Below are positions 16,706 to 25,302 of a DNA stretch of 64,000 bases, piece by piece. The position numbers and the translations under genes were made by a program. Origin of the DNA: Cryobacterium algoricola (GTDB lineage: Bacteria; Actinomycetota; Actinomycetes; Actinomycetales; Microbacteriaceae); assembly GCF_004402485.1 (NCBI RefSeq), contig NZ_SOFG01000004.1, forward strand, positions 744,001-808,000, read 5' to 3'. A model generated the notes under the pieces. That model had not been told where the DNA came from, searched no databases, and saw nothing but the letters and a program-made list of their open reading frames with translations. Within the stretch, counting starts at the first letter, position 1, and every line of letters begins with the position of its first letter.

Positions 16706-18244
16706 GTGACTTATCTGCCCGTGACACATGATCCAGAGCTGCGCCCGCAGCGGCGATCCTGGCCCACCCATCGGCAGCTGGCCCCGCTGTACTTCGGTGT
16801 TCTCGGCCTGCTGATCTCGCTCGCGGGGTCCTGGAACCCGTCCTATTGGGGCGATGAAGCGGCGAGTGTGATGTCCGCCGAGCGGTCATTGCCGTCCCTG
16901 TTCCGGATGCTCGGCACGATCGATGCCGTACACGGCACCTACTACCTGATGCTGCATTTCTGGATCGACCTCTTCGGGGCGTCCGAGTTCTCCACCAGGC
17001 TCCCGAGCGCGATTGCGATCGGAATCGCAACGGCGGGAACGTTCACGCTCGCGCGGATGCTGACCGACACCCGGGTCGCCTGGATCGCCGCCCTCGTCTT
17101 CGCGGTGCTCCCCCGGGTGACGTACATGGGTGCAGAGGCCCGGTCGACGGCGCTCGCAGCGGCGATCGCCGTGTGGCTCGTCGTGCTGCTCGTGCACCTG
17201 CTCCGGGCCGGAGCGGCGCCCCGGTCGGCGCGCATCTGGCTCTGGATCGGTTTCACCGCCCTCTTCGCCCTCGGAATCTATGTCTTCCTCTACATCGCAC
17301 TCCTCGTCCCCGTGCTCGGGCTCGCGGTGTTCCTGCTCGCGCCCGATCGGGCCAGGCGACGCGAGCAGGTGATCGCCTGGGCTGTCGCGACCGTCGTCGG
17401 CCTCGCCAGTGCCGCACCGGTTCTGCTCGCGGGAGTCAGCCAGAAGGACCAGCTCTCATTCATCGGGCGACGCGCCCAGACGAGCGTGCTCGACGCGGCT
17501 GTCAACCAGTGGTTCGGGAACGTGCCCGCTGCGCTCATCGCCTGGGCGCTGATCCTGCTCGCTGTCGCGCTCGCATGGTTCGGCCGCGGACGGGTGCCCG
17601 CCCTCGAACGGAACCGGGCCGCGTTCGGCGTGGTCCTCGCCTGGATGCTCATACCGAGCGCTGCGCTGCTGATCGGCACCCATGTCGTCACGCCGATGTA
17701 CTCGCTGCGCTACCTCTCCATCTGCACGCCGGCCGCGGCGATCGCGCTCGGGATCGCCCTGGCCTGGGTCAGGCCCCGCTGGGCCAGGATCACGGCACTC
17801 GTGCTACTCGTCGCCGCCGTGGTGCCGAGCTACGTCGACCAGCGCGGCCCGTACGCCAAGAACGCCGGGAGCGACTGGCGCCAGGCCGCTGCGATCGTCC
17901 AGGCCGGTGCGCACCCCGGCGACGCGATCGTGTTCGACGAGAGCGTGCGGCCCTCGCGGAAACCGCGGCTCGCTCTGCACCTGTACCCGGCATCCTTCAC
18001 CGGGCTGCGGGACGTGACCCTCGACACGGCATATGGGGACACCGGATCGCTCTGGGACACAACCCGGCCGCTCACGAGCGTCCTCGATTCCCTCGCGGGC
18101 ACCGATACGGTATGGCTGGTGCAGTATTCAGGCAGCAGCGAAGAAAAAGCAGGCACCGACCTGCGCACGCTGCAAGACCTCGGATTTTCCGTCGCCTCAA
18201 CGGCCACGGTCGTACACACAACAATCACCGAACTGACAAGGTAG
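16706..18244 (+). CDS. GT-C membrane glycosyltransferase (GT39/ArnT-like, mannosyltransferase type)
   Basis: 512 residues with about ten to twelve hydrophobic helices. The first periplasmic loop has the acidic pair SYWGDEAAS (about residues 49-57), typical of polyprenol-phosphate-sugar-dependent GT-C enzymes. The C-terminal 100 residues form a soluble extracytoplasmic domain. It probably uses a polyprenol-phospho-sugar, fitting the Ppm synthase gene immediately downstream (5-bp gap). Acceptor unknown: protein O-mannosylation or a lipoglycan are both possible. Confidence 0.82.
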   Translation: MTYLPVTHDPELRPQRRSWPTHRQLAPLYFGVLGLLISLAGSWNPSYWGDEAASVMSAERSLPSLFRMLGTIDAVHGTYYLMLHFWIDLFGASEFSTRLPSAIAIGIATAGTFTLARMLTDTRVAWIAALVFAVLPRVTYMGAEARSTALAAAIAVWLVVLLVHLLRAGAAPRSARIWLWIGFTALFALGIYVFLYIALLVPVLGLAVFLLAPDRARRREQVIAWAVATVVGLASAAPVLLAGVSQKDQLSFIGRRAQTSVLDAAVNQWFGNVPAALIAWALILLAVALAWFGRGRVPALERNRAAFGVVLAWMLIPSAALLIGTHVVTPMYSLRYLSICTPAAAIALGIALAWVRPRWARITALVLLVAAVVPSYVDQRGPYAKNAGSDWRQAAAIVQAGAHPGDAIVFDESVRPSRKPRLALHLYPASFTGLRDVTLDTAYGDTGSLWDTTRPLTSVLDSLAGTDTVWLVQYSGSSEEKAGTDLRTLQDLGFSVASTATVVHTTITELTR

Positions 18245-18249
18245 TTTTC

Positions 18250-18987
18250 ATGGCACAGACACTGGTCATCATCCCGACCTACAACGAACGCGAGAACATC
18301 GATCCGATCGTTGCCCGCGTGCGCGCGAGCGTCCCGACCGCGGACATCCTCGTCGTCGACGACGCGTCTCCCGACGGCACCGGCCAGCTCGCCGACGCGA
18401 TCGCCGCCGCGGATTCCCAGGTGCACGTCCTGCACCGCACGAAGAAGAACGGCCTCGGCGCCGCCTACCTCGAGGCATTCGGCTGGGGCCTGTCCCGCGG
18501 CTACGACGAGCTCGTGCAGCTCGACTCCGACGGGTCGCACCAGCCGGAGCAGCTCCCCGACCTGCTCGCGGCGGCGAAGACCGCCGACGTCGTGATGGGA
18601 TCGCGCTGGGTTCCGGGCGGAGCCGTGCAGAACTGGCCGTGGCACCGTCGCGCGCTGTCCCGCGGTGGATCGACATACTCACGCCTCGTGCTGCGCCTGC
18701 GCCAGCACGACGTCACGGGCGGCTACCGCGTCTACACGGCGCATGCCCTCGAACGCATGGACCTCGCGAGCGTCGAGAGCCTGGGCTATTGCTTCCAAAT
18801 CGACATGCTGCTCACGAGCGTTCGGGCCGGCCTGACCGTCGTCGAGGTGCCGATCACCTTCGTCGAACGCGTGCTCGGCTCGTCCAAGATGAGCGGCAAC
18901 ATCGTCGTCGAGGCCATGATCCGCGTCACGGTCTGGGGTCTCACGGGCAAGGGCGCCCGTCGCGCCATCGCCGCCGCCAAGAACTGA
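18250..18987 (+). CDS. ppm1: Polyprenol-phosphate mannose synthase
   Basis: 245 residues. A GT2 fold of the dolichol/polyprenol-phosphate mannose synthase type: VIIPTYNERENI, ILVVDDASPDGTG, RTKKNGLGAAYLEAF, QLDSDGSHQPE, MGSRWVPGG, and RALSRGGSTYSR, with ITFVERVLGSSKMS near the end. It makes polyprenol-P-mannose from GDP-mannose on the cytoplasmic side, the donor for extracytoplasmic GT-C mannosyltransferases such as the upstream gene. It lacks the N-acyltransferase fusion seen in some actinobacteria. The start is 5 bp after the upstream stop. Confidence 0.9.
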   Translation: MAQTLVIIPTYNERENIDPIVARVRASVPTADILVVDDASPDGTGQLADAIAAADSQVHVLHRTKKNGLGAAYLEAFGWGLSRGYDELVQLDSDGSHQPEQLPDLLAAAKTADVVMGSRWVPGGAVQNWPWHRRALSRGGSTYSRLVLRLRQHDVTGGYRVYTAHALERMDLASVESLGYCFQIDMLLTSVRAGLTVVEVPITFVERVLGSSKMSGNIVVEAMIRVTVWGLTGKGARRAIAAAKN

Positions 18988-18992
18988 GTCGC

Positions 18993-19080
18993 CGTTCCGA
19001 ATTCAGGCGTCGAGGCTTCTGCAGGCCGATTTCGGGCCGGAAAACCGGTTTAGTCCGGCTCGGTTCCTGAATTCGGGACG
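18993..19080. repeat. Long inverted repeat after ppm1
   Basis: Arms 18993-19007 and 19066-19080 are complementary at 14 of 15 positions (core CCGAATTCAGG / CCTGAATTCGG), with additional inner pairing. It follows the ppm1 stop by 5 bp and precedes the nrtR promoter. It probably separates the two units as a terminator or REP-like element. Confidence 0.7.
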
Positions 19081-19127
19081 CGTGGGGCCGGGTTCCTGGG
19101 AGCCGGCCCTCCCGGGGGCGACTTCGG

Positions 19128-19174
19128 GTCAAAATGACTATATGATGGGTTCACCCAGTTAGAGTCATACTGAC
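19128..19174. promoter_or_regulatory. Two GTCA-N3-TGAC boxes, candidate NrtR operators
   Basis: GTCA-AAA-TGAC (19128-19138) and GTCA-TAC-TGAC (19164-19174) are two dyads with centres 36 bp apart, directly upstream of the nrtR-like gene. A TGGGT-TC-ACCCA dyad (19146-19157) lies between them. Position and symmetry fit autoregulation by NrtR and control of the downstream nad genes. Confidence 0.6.
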
Positions 19175-19195
19175 CTTTACCTAGTGGATGCCCCC

Positions 19196-19924
19196 ATGAG
19201 CGCTCAAGCCGCCGTCGCACTCGCCGTGTCGACCGTGATCTTCGCCCTGCGCTCCGACGCGGAATCCGACTTCAAGACGTTGTGGCTCCCCCTGGTCCGC
19301 CGCACCAGGGAGCCCTACCTCGACCAGTGGGCGTTGCCGGGCGGCGGGCTGCCCGGCACCGAAGAACTCGCGGCGGCCGCGGCCCGCACCCTGCGCGAGA
19401 CGACCGGCCTCGCGCCGAAGTACCTCGAGCAGCTCTACACCTTCGGCGATCCGGGCCGCTCGGCCGGGGGCCGCGTGGTGTCCGTCGTCTACTGGGCCCT
19501 TGTCGAATCCGGCGAGGCCGACCTCGCCGTCGTCGGCGAGAACGTACGCTGGTTCCCCGCAGACCGCCTGCCGCGGCTCGCCTTCGACCACAACCGGATC
19601 GTCGAGTACGCCCTCTGGCGGCTGCGGACCAAGGTCGAGTATTCCCGGATCGCCCACGCCTTCCTCGGTGAGACCTTCACGCTCTCCCAGCTGCGCGATG
19701 TGCACGAAGCCGTGCTGCAGAAGTCCCTCGACCCCGCCAATTTCCGCCGCACGATCGAGGCATCCGGTTCGATCGTCGACACCGGAGAACGCGTCGCAGG
19801 CACCCGGCACCGTCCGCCCCGGCTCTACCGGTACAACGACTCCGGAGGCCGGGGCGAACCGGATCCCTTCGGCCCTGAGCCCGGGACCACCGCCGCAGCC
19901 GCAGCCGTCCCTTCCACGAACTGA
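19196..19924 (+). CDS. nrtR: NrtR-type transcriptional regulator of NAD metabolism (Nudix-like domain plus winged helix)
   Basis: 242 residues from the ATG at 19196 (a GTG at 19184 is an alternative). Residues 1-140 form a Nudix fold, but the Nudix box is degenerate: the REUxEExGU part reads RTLRETTGL, losing two of the metal-binding Glu residues, so hydrolysis is unlikely. Residues about 145-225 form a winged helix (IAHAFLGETFTLSQLRDVHE, then PANFRRTI). NrtR proteins sense ADP-ribose-type ligands and repress NAD genes. It lies 44 bp before nadA, which supports the assignment strongly. Confidence 0.88.
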   Translation: MSAQAAVALAVSTVIFALRSDAESDFKTLWLPLVRRTREPYLDQWALPGGGLPGTEELAAAAARTLRETTGLAPKYLEQLYTFGDPGRSAGGRVVSVVYWALVESGEADLAVVGENVRWFPADRLPRLAFDHNRIVEYALWRLRTKVEYSRIAHAFLGETFTLSQLRDVHEAVLQKSLDPANFRRTIEASGSIVDTGERVAGTRHRPPRLYRYNDSGGRGEPDPFGPEPGTTAAAAAVPSTN

Positions 19925-19968
19925 ACCACCGTGTACAACGCTTTTTGTGAAAATCGAGGAGTTACAGC

Positions 19969-21321
19969 ATGACCATCGCATCGGTCGACCGCACCATTCG
20001 CCTGATCAGCACGGGCACCGCGCCCGGAACCACCTGCAGCCCGCAGCTGGCCGCCGGACCCTGGGAATTCGACTCCGGCACCCCCGGCTACGGTCCCGGC
20101 TCGTCGATGGGCGACGTCCTCCCGACCGGGTCCCCCCGTCAGGGCGCCCTGCCGGAGCGCTACCGGACCGCCTCCGCAGACGAACTCGATGCGCGCATCC
20201 GCTCGGCCAAGGCCACCCTCGGCGACCGGGTCGTGATCCTCGGTCACTTCTACCAGCGCTCGGAGGTCCTCGAGCACGCCGACTTCGTCGGTGACTCCTT
20301 CCAGCTCGCGCAGGCGACGAAGAGCCGCCCCGACGCCGAGGCGATCGTGTTCTGCGGCGTGCACTTCATGGCCGAGACCGCTGACCTCCTCTCCGGGCCG
20401 GACCAGGCGGTCATCCTGCCCAACCTCGCCGCCGGCTGTTCGATGGCAGACATGGCCGACATCGACTCGGTCACCGACTGCTGGGAACAGCTCGAAGAGC
20501 TCTACGGCACCGAAGCGGATGCCTCCGGCCGGGTCCCGGTGATCCCGGTCACCTACATGAACTCCTCGGCGGCCCTCAAAGCGTTCTGCGGCGCCAACGG
20601 CGGTATCGTCTGCACCTCCTCCAACGCCGAGACGGTGTTGAAGTGGGCCTTCGAGCGCGGCCAGCGGGTGTTGTTCTTCCCCGACCAGCACCTCGGCCGG
20701 AACACCGCGAAGGCGATGGGGGTCCCGCTCGAGCGGATGCCGATGTGGAACCCGCGCAAGCCCCTCGGCGGCAGTACCGAGACCGAACTCGACGCCGCCC
20801 AGGTCATCCTTTGGCACGGATTCTGCAGTGTGCACAAGCGCTTCACCGTCGACCAGATCACCACCGCACGCGCAGAGCACCCCGGGGTGCGCGTCATCGT
20901 GCACCCGGAGTGCCCGATGGCGGTCGTCGATGCCGCGGACGAATACGGCTCCACCGACTACATCAAGAAGGCCATCGAAGCCGCCCCCGCCGGGTCGACG
21001 TTCGCGATCGGCACCGAGATCAACCTCGTACAGCGCCTCGCGGCGGAGCACCCCGAGCACACCATTTTCTGCCTCGACCCCGTCGTGTGCCCGTGCTCGA
21101 CGATGTACCGCATCCACTCCGGCTATCTCGCCTGGGTGCTCGAAGCCCTCGTCGGCGACGACGGGCAGCCGCCCGCCGTGCTCAACCGCATCGAGGTCCC
21201 CGCGACAGACGCGACGAACGCCCGGGTCGCCCTCGAGCGGATGCTCGCCGCGCGTCCCCCCGCCGGGGCGCCGACGAGCGCGGCACCGGCCGGCGCACCG
21301 GAGAGCGGAACCCGCGCGTGA
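19969..21321 (+). CDS. nadA: Quinolinate synthase A
   Basis: 450 residues, long for NadA because of an N-terminal extension of about 60 residues. It condenses iminoaspartate with dihydroxyacetone phosphate to quinolinate and needs a [4Fe-4S] cluster. Motifs: VVILGHFYQRSEV, GDSFQLAQ, VFCGVHFMAETA, NLAAGCSMAD, TYMNSSAALKAFCG, FPDQHLGRN, WHGFCSVH, VHPECP, GTEINLVQRL and CLDPVVCPCSTMYRI, with the candidate cluster cysteines in CGVHF, PECP and CPCS. It is followed by nadB with a 4-bp GTGA overlap. The tail after residue 425 is Ala/Pro-rich. Confidence 0.95.
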   Translation: MTIASVDRTIRLISTGTAPGTTCSPQLAAGPWEFDSGTPGYGPGSSMGDVLPTGSPRQGALPERYRTASADELDARIRSAKATLGDRVVILGHFYQRSEVLEHADFVGDSFQLAQATKSRPDAEAIVFCGVHFMAETADLLSGPDQAVILPNLAAGCSMADMADIDSVTDCWEQLEELYGTEADASGRVPVIPVTYMNSSAALKAFCGANGGIVCTSSNAETVLKWAFERGQRVLFFPDQHLGRNTAKAMGVPLERMPMWNPRKPLGGSTETELDAAQVILWHGFCSVHKRFTVDQITTARAEHPGVRVIVHPECPMAVVDAADEYGSTDYIKKAIEAAPAGSTFAIGTEINLVQRLAAEHPEHTIFCLDPVVCPCSTMYRIHSGYLAWVLEALVGDDGQPPAVLNRIEVPATDATNARVALERMLAARPPAGAPTSAAPAGAPESGTRA

Positions 21322-23027
21322 CGCCCGCAGCACCTCTCGCACCCGGCGCGGCGTCCCTCCGTGTCCTCGTCATCGGCAGCGGCCTCGCCGGACTCATCGC
21401 TGCGGTGCGCGCGACCGACGCGGGTCACTCCGTCACCCTGGTCACCAAGCAGGGGCTCCCGGACAGCAACACCCGCTATGCCCAGGGCGGCATCGCCGCA
21501 GCCATGTTCCCCGACGACTCCGTTGACCTGCACATCCTCGACACCCTCCGCGCGGGGGCCGGTCTCTGCGACCCGGCAGCCGTCGAGGTGCTCTGCAGCG
21601 AAGGACCGGCCAGGGTCCGCGACCTGATCCGTTTCGGCGTCGATTTCGACAGGGATGACTCCGGCGTTACCCGCGGCCTCGAGGCCGCCCACTCCCGCTC
21701 CCGGGTACTGCACGCCGGCGGGGACGCGACCGGCGCCGCGATCGAAGCGGCGCTGGTTGCGACCGTCCGTGAACGGGCCGCCCGCTCGGAGCAGACCCCG
21801 GGGATCCCACGCGTCCGGATCCGCGAGCACACCATGCTCGTCGACCTCCTGGTCGCGGGCGACCGGGTGACCGGCGCCTCCCTGCTCGGTCCAGACGGTC
21901 TCGTGCACCGGGTCGACGCCGACGCGGTGATCCTCGCCACCGGGGGCGCCGGCTCGCTCTTCCCGCACACCACCAATCCCGCGCTCGCGACCGGCGACGG
22001 CGTCGCCGCCGCCTGGCGCGCCGGCGCCCTGATCGCCGACCTCGAGTTTTACCAGTTCCACCCGACCGCCCTCGCGGTGCCGGGAACCCCGCTCGTCTCC
22101 GAGGCGGTCCGCGGCGAGGGCGCCGTGCTCCTGAACGCTCGCGGCGAGCGCTTCATGCTCGCGATCCATCCCGGCGCCGAACTCGCCCCCCGCGACATCG
22201 TCGCCCGGAGCATCGCCAGGGAGATGTCCGCCCAGGGCGGAGCGCCCGTGCTCCTCGACGCGACCGGCCTCGGCAGGGAGCTGCTCGAAACCCGCTTTCC
22301 CACGATCACGGCCGCGTGCCTCGCCGCCGGGATCGACTGGGCCGTCGAGCCCATCCCCGTCGCACCCGCCGCGCACTATTGGATGGGCGGCGTCAGCACC
22401 GACCTGTGGGGCCGCACCTCACTGCCCGGCCTCTACGCCGTCGGCGAGACCGCGAGGACCGGAACCCACGGCGCCAACCGCCTCGCCTCGAACTCCCTGC
22501 TGGAGGCCGCGGTCTTCGCCGACCGCGCCGTGCGCGCCCTCGGCACGGCCCCGGCCGACGCCGACCGCCTGCGCGTCCCGTCGATGCCGGCCTTCAGCAG
22601 CACCGGCGATGCGACGGTTCCCGCGGCGTCCGTCGACGGTCCCGGCGCACACGTCGACCGCACCGTGCTCCAGCGCCTGATGTGGGACGCCGCAGGGGTC
22701 TTGCGCGACGGCGACGGGCTCGCCGCGGCATCCGCTGACCTCGCCGGCTGGAAGCACCCGGCAGCCTCAGGGCCGGACGCGACCCCGGCCGACCGGGTGC
22801 GCGCCGTCGAAGACGCCAATCTGCTCGACCTCGCGAGGGTCACCGTGGCCTCCGCGCTCGCCCGCGAGGAATCCCGGGGCGCGCACTACCGCGCCGACTT
22901 CCCCGAGAGCCGGCCGGAGCTCGCCAGCAGCCAGGCCTGGGTGCGACCGGTCGATTCCGACGATCCGTTCCTCGTGCTCGAATCCCCCGATCGCACCAGA
23001 GAGGCCGAGGAGGCCATCGCATGCTGA
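21318..23027 (+). CDS. nadB: L-aspartate oxidase
   Basis: 569 residues, GTG start overlapping the nadA stop. A FAD-dependent enzyme that oxidises aspartate to iminoaspartate for NadA. Motifs: FAD-binding VIGSGLAGLIAAVRA, SNTRYAQGGIAAA, HSRSRVLHAGGDATG, ILATGGAGSLFPHTTN, FYQFHPTAL, GEGAVLLNARGERF, AAHYWMGGV and the TGTHGANRLASNSLLE signature; the C-terminal helical domain of the succinate-dehydrogenase/fumarate-reductase type is present. The overlap of ATG and TGA with nadC shows tight coupling. Confidence 0.95.
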   Translation: MTPAAPLAPGAASLRVLVIGSGLAGLIAAVRATDAGHSVTLVTKQGLPDSNTRYAQGGIAAAMFPDDSVDLHILDTLRAGAGLCDPAAVEVLCSEGPARVRDLIRFGVDFDRDDSGVTRGLEAAHSRSRVLHAGGDATGAAIEAALVATVRERAARSEQTPGIPRVRIREHTMLVDLLVAGDRVTGASLLGPDGLVHRVDADAVILATGGAGSLFPHTTNPALATGDGVAAAWRAGALIADLEFYQFHPTALAVPGTPLVSEAVRGEGAVLLNARGERFMLAIHPGAELAPRDIVARSIAREMSAQGGAPVLLDATGLGRELLETRFPTITAACLAAGIDWAVEPIPVAPAAHYWMGGVSTDLWGRTSLPGLYAVGETARTGTHGANRLASNSLLEAAVFADRAVRALGTAPADADRLRVPSMPAFSSTGDATVPAASVDGPGAHVDRTVLQRLMWDAAGVLRDGDGLAAASADLAGWKHPAASGPDATPADRVRAVEDANLLDLARVTVASALAREESRGAHYRADFPESRPELASSQAWVRPVDSDDPFLVLESPDRTREAEEAIAC

Positions 23028-23905
23028 GCACCACCGCCATCGACACCGTGGTGCGCGCAGCACTCGACGAGGACGCCCCCTGGGGCGACCTGACCTCCGA
23101 GGTGCTCATCCCCGCAGACGCCAGGGCGACCGCGCGGCTCGTCGCCCGCGAGCCCGGCGTCTTCAGTGGCGGCGCCGTGTTCGGATCCGCCTTCCGCCTG
23201 ACCGACCCCACCATCACCGTCACCCTCTTCACGAGCGACGGCGCCCCCTTCGCGACCGGCGACGTGCTGGCCGAGGTCACCGGCTCCGCCAGGGGCATCC
23301 TCCAGGCCGAACGCATCGGGCTGAACTTCGTGCAGCGGATGAGCGGCATCGCGACGCTCACCGCCCGGTACGTCGCTGAGACCGCAGGCACCCGTGCCCG
23401 CATCGTCGACACCCGCAAGACCACCCCGGGGCTGCGGGCCTTCGAGCGCGCCGCCGTCCGCGACGGCGGCGGCCACAACCACCGCTTCAGCCTGTCCGAC
23501 GCGGTGATGGCCAAGGACAACCACCTCGCCATCCTGCAGTCCGGTGGACTCGGCCTGACCGAGGCGCTCCTGCTCGTGCGCGACCGGATCTCGCACACCA
23601 CGCACCTCGAGGTCGAGGTCGACCGGATCGACCAGATCGAAGCCGTGCTCGCGGCCCGCGTGGACACGATCATGCTCGACAACTTCGGCCCCGAACAGCT
23701 CGCGGACGGCGTGCGGCTGGTCGCCGGCCGCGCCATCGTGGAGGCGAGCGGCGGAGTGAACCTCGACACGGTCCGGGCCATCGCGGCGTCCGGCGTCGAC
23801 GTCATCTCCGTCGGTGCGCTCACCCACAGCGTGCGCTCCCTCGACCTCGGCCTCGACGTCGTCGTGGTCGCCGGCACGGAACTCGACGGCACCGTCCGGA
23901 ACTGA
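23021..23905 (+). CDS. nadC: Nicotinate-nucleotide pyrophosphorylase (quinolinate phosphoribosyltransferase)
   Basis: 294 residues. It converts quinolinate and PRPP to nicotinate mononucleotide. Motifs: LDEDAPWGDLTSE, ERIGLNFVQRMSGIAT, IVDTRKTTPGLRAFE, AVRDGGGHNHRFSLSDAVM, KDNHL, EVEVD, IMLDNFGPEQL, EASGGVNLDTVR, GVDVISVGALTHS. Full length. Its start overlaps the nadB stop by 7 bp. It completes the aspartate-to-NaMN pathway encoded by this operon. Confidence 0.96.
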   Translation: MLSTTAIDTVVRAALDEDAPWGDLTSEVLIPADARATARLVAREPGVFSGGAVFGSAFRLTDPTITVTLFTSDGAPFATGDVLAEVTGSARGILQAERIGLNFVQRMSGIATLTARYVAETAGTRARIVDTRKTTPGLRAFERAAVRDGGGHNHRFSLSDAVMAKDNHLAILQSGGLGLTEALLLVRDRISHTTHLEVEVDRIDQIEAVLAARVDTIMLDNFGPEQLADGVRLVAGRAIVEASGGVNLDTVRAIAASGVDVISVGALTHSVRSLDLGLDVVVVAGTELDGTVRN

Positions 23906-23940
23906 CCCGCAACCGCCAGCAGCCACCGAAGGAGCCCGGA

Positions 23941-25086
23941 GTGATCTACCTCGACAATGCAGCGACGACCCCCGTGCGCCGCGAAGTCCTCGAGGCGATC
24001 TGGCCGGTGCTCACGACCGGCTTCGGCAATCCCTCGAGCCACCACCAGGTCGGCGAGGCCGCGGCGGCCGCCCTCGCGGACGCGCGCGCGACCGTCGCCG
24101 CCGTCCTCGGCTGCCGCCCCGCCGAGGTGCTGTTCACGAGCGGCGGCACCGAGTCAGACAACCTCGCGGTCAAGGGCATCGCCCTCGCCGCACCCCGGGG
24201 CAGGCACCTGATCGTCTCGGCGATCGAACACGAAGCGGTTCTCGAGTCCTGCGACTACCTGCGTCGGTTCCACGGCTTCGCGGTCACCCTGCTGCCGGTG
24301 GATGCCCTGGGTCTCGTCGATCCCGCGGAGCTCGCCCGTGCGCTCACCCCCGCGACGACCCTCGTCTCCGTGCAGTACGCGAACAACGAGGTCGGCACCG
24401 TGCAGCCGATCAGGGACCTGTCGGCGCTCACCGGCGCCCAGGGCGTGCCGTTCCACACCGACGCCGTCCAGGCCGCCGGCTGGCTGCCGCTCTCCGTCGC
24501 CGGGCTCGGGGTGGACGCGCTCAGCATCTCGGGCCACAAGCTCGGCGCTCCCCAGGGAACGGGGGCGCTCTTCCTGCGCCGCCGGGTGCCGATCGAACCC
24601 GTACAGCACGGCGGCGGCCAGGAGCGCGGCAACCGGAGCGGCACCGAGAACCTCGCCGGAGCGGTCGCCCTCGCGACGGCGCTGCGACTCGCCGAGACCG
24701 AACGCGAATCGAACCTTCCCCGGGTCGCGGACCTGCGCGACGCCTTCATTGCGGCGGTTCTCGCCGCAGCCCCTGGCGCACGCCTCACCGGGCATCCGCT
24801 GCAGCGCCTGCCCGGAACGGCCTCCTTCGTGTTCCCCGGCACGAGCGGAGAGGCCGTGCTGCTCGAACTGGAGGGGCACGGCATCGTTTGCTCGAGCGGC
24901 TCGGCATGTGCTGCGGGCAGCGACGAGCCCTCCCCCACCCTCACCGCAATGGGGCTTCCCGCGGAGGTCGCCCAGACCGCAGTCCGGTTCACGCTCTCCT
25001 CGTCGACGACCGGCGCGGAACTCTCGGAAACGGCCCGCGCCGTCGGTCTCGCCGTCGCGACAATTCGAGGCCTCGGCCGACGCTGA
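23941..25086 (+). CDS. Cysteine desulfurase (NifS/IscS-like)
   Basis: 381 residues, GTG start, 35 bp after nadC. A PLP-dependent class V aminotransferase fold: IYLDNAATTPVR, FTSGGTESDNLA, EHEAVLES, VQYANNEVGTVQPI, HTDAVQAAGW, the PLP-Lys in SISGHKLGAPQGTGALF, RSGTENLAG, and the persulfide Cys loop CSSGSACAAGSDEPS. It mobilises sulfur from cysteine. Its place at the end of nadABC suggests that it supplies the NadA [4Fe-4S] cluster, as known for nifS-like genes next to nad genes in other Gram-positives. Confidence 0.92.
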   Translation: MIYLDNAATTPVRREVLEAIWPVLTTGFGNPSSHHQVGEAAAAALADARATVAAVLGCRPAEVLFTSGGTESDNLAVKGIALAAPRGRHLIVSAIEHEAVLESCDYLRRFHGFAVTLLPVDALGLVDPAELARALTPATTLVSVQYANNEVGTVQPIRDLSALTGAQGVPFHTDAVQAAGWLPLSVAGLGVDALSISGHKLGAPQGTGALFLRRRVPIEPVQHGGGQERGNRSGTENLAGAVALATALRLAETERESNLPRVADLRDAFIAAVLAAAPGARLTGHPLQRLPGTASFVFPGTSGEAVLLELEGHGIVCSSGSACAAGSDEPSPTLTAMGLPAEVAQTAVRFTLSSSTTGAELSETARAVGLAVATIRGLGRR

Positions 25087-25106
25087 ATCGGGCCGTGGAT
25101 TCTGCG

Positions 25107-25131
25107 GAATTTCTACGAATCGTAGAAATTC
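25107..25131. promoter_or_regulatory. Perfect 25-bp palindrome between the nad operon and adhE
   Basis: 12-bp arms (25107-25118 and 25120-25131) around a single central base, AT-rich in a GC-rich genome (arm sequence GAATTTCTACGA). It lies 20 bp after the desulfurase stop and 171 bp before adhE. Either an operator for adhE or the end of the nad operon; there is no T-tract. The rest of the 216-bp gap holds no gene. Confidence 0.55.
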
Positions 25132-25302
25132 GCGGGCTGATCACGTCGAATGAAAAACTACGGGACAATCAGCCAAAATGCTCAATTGGAACGTGGCAAT
25201 CCCGACACCCTGCCCAGCCTTAAAGATGCGTCGCTTGGCGCGGGGTCGTAAGCTTGCCTAAAGAGGCGAACAGCCCAAGTTGGGCCGCCGAAGAGGGGCA
25301 CC

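Noticed and set aside
19196-19924. Nudix hydrolase enzyme
   Set aside because: The Nudix box has lost key Glu residues and a winged-helix domain follows; context with nadABC makes a regulator more likely.
25107-25131. Rex operator for adhE
   Set aside because: The palindrome has no TTGTGA-type half-sites; the sequence is GAATTTCTACGA.
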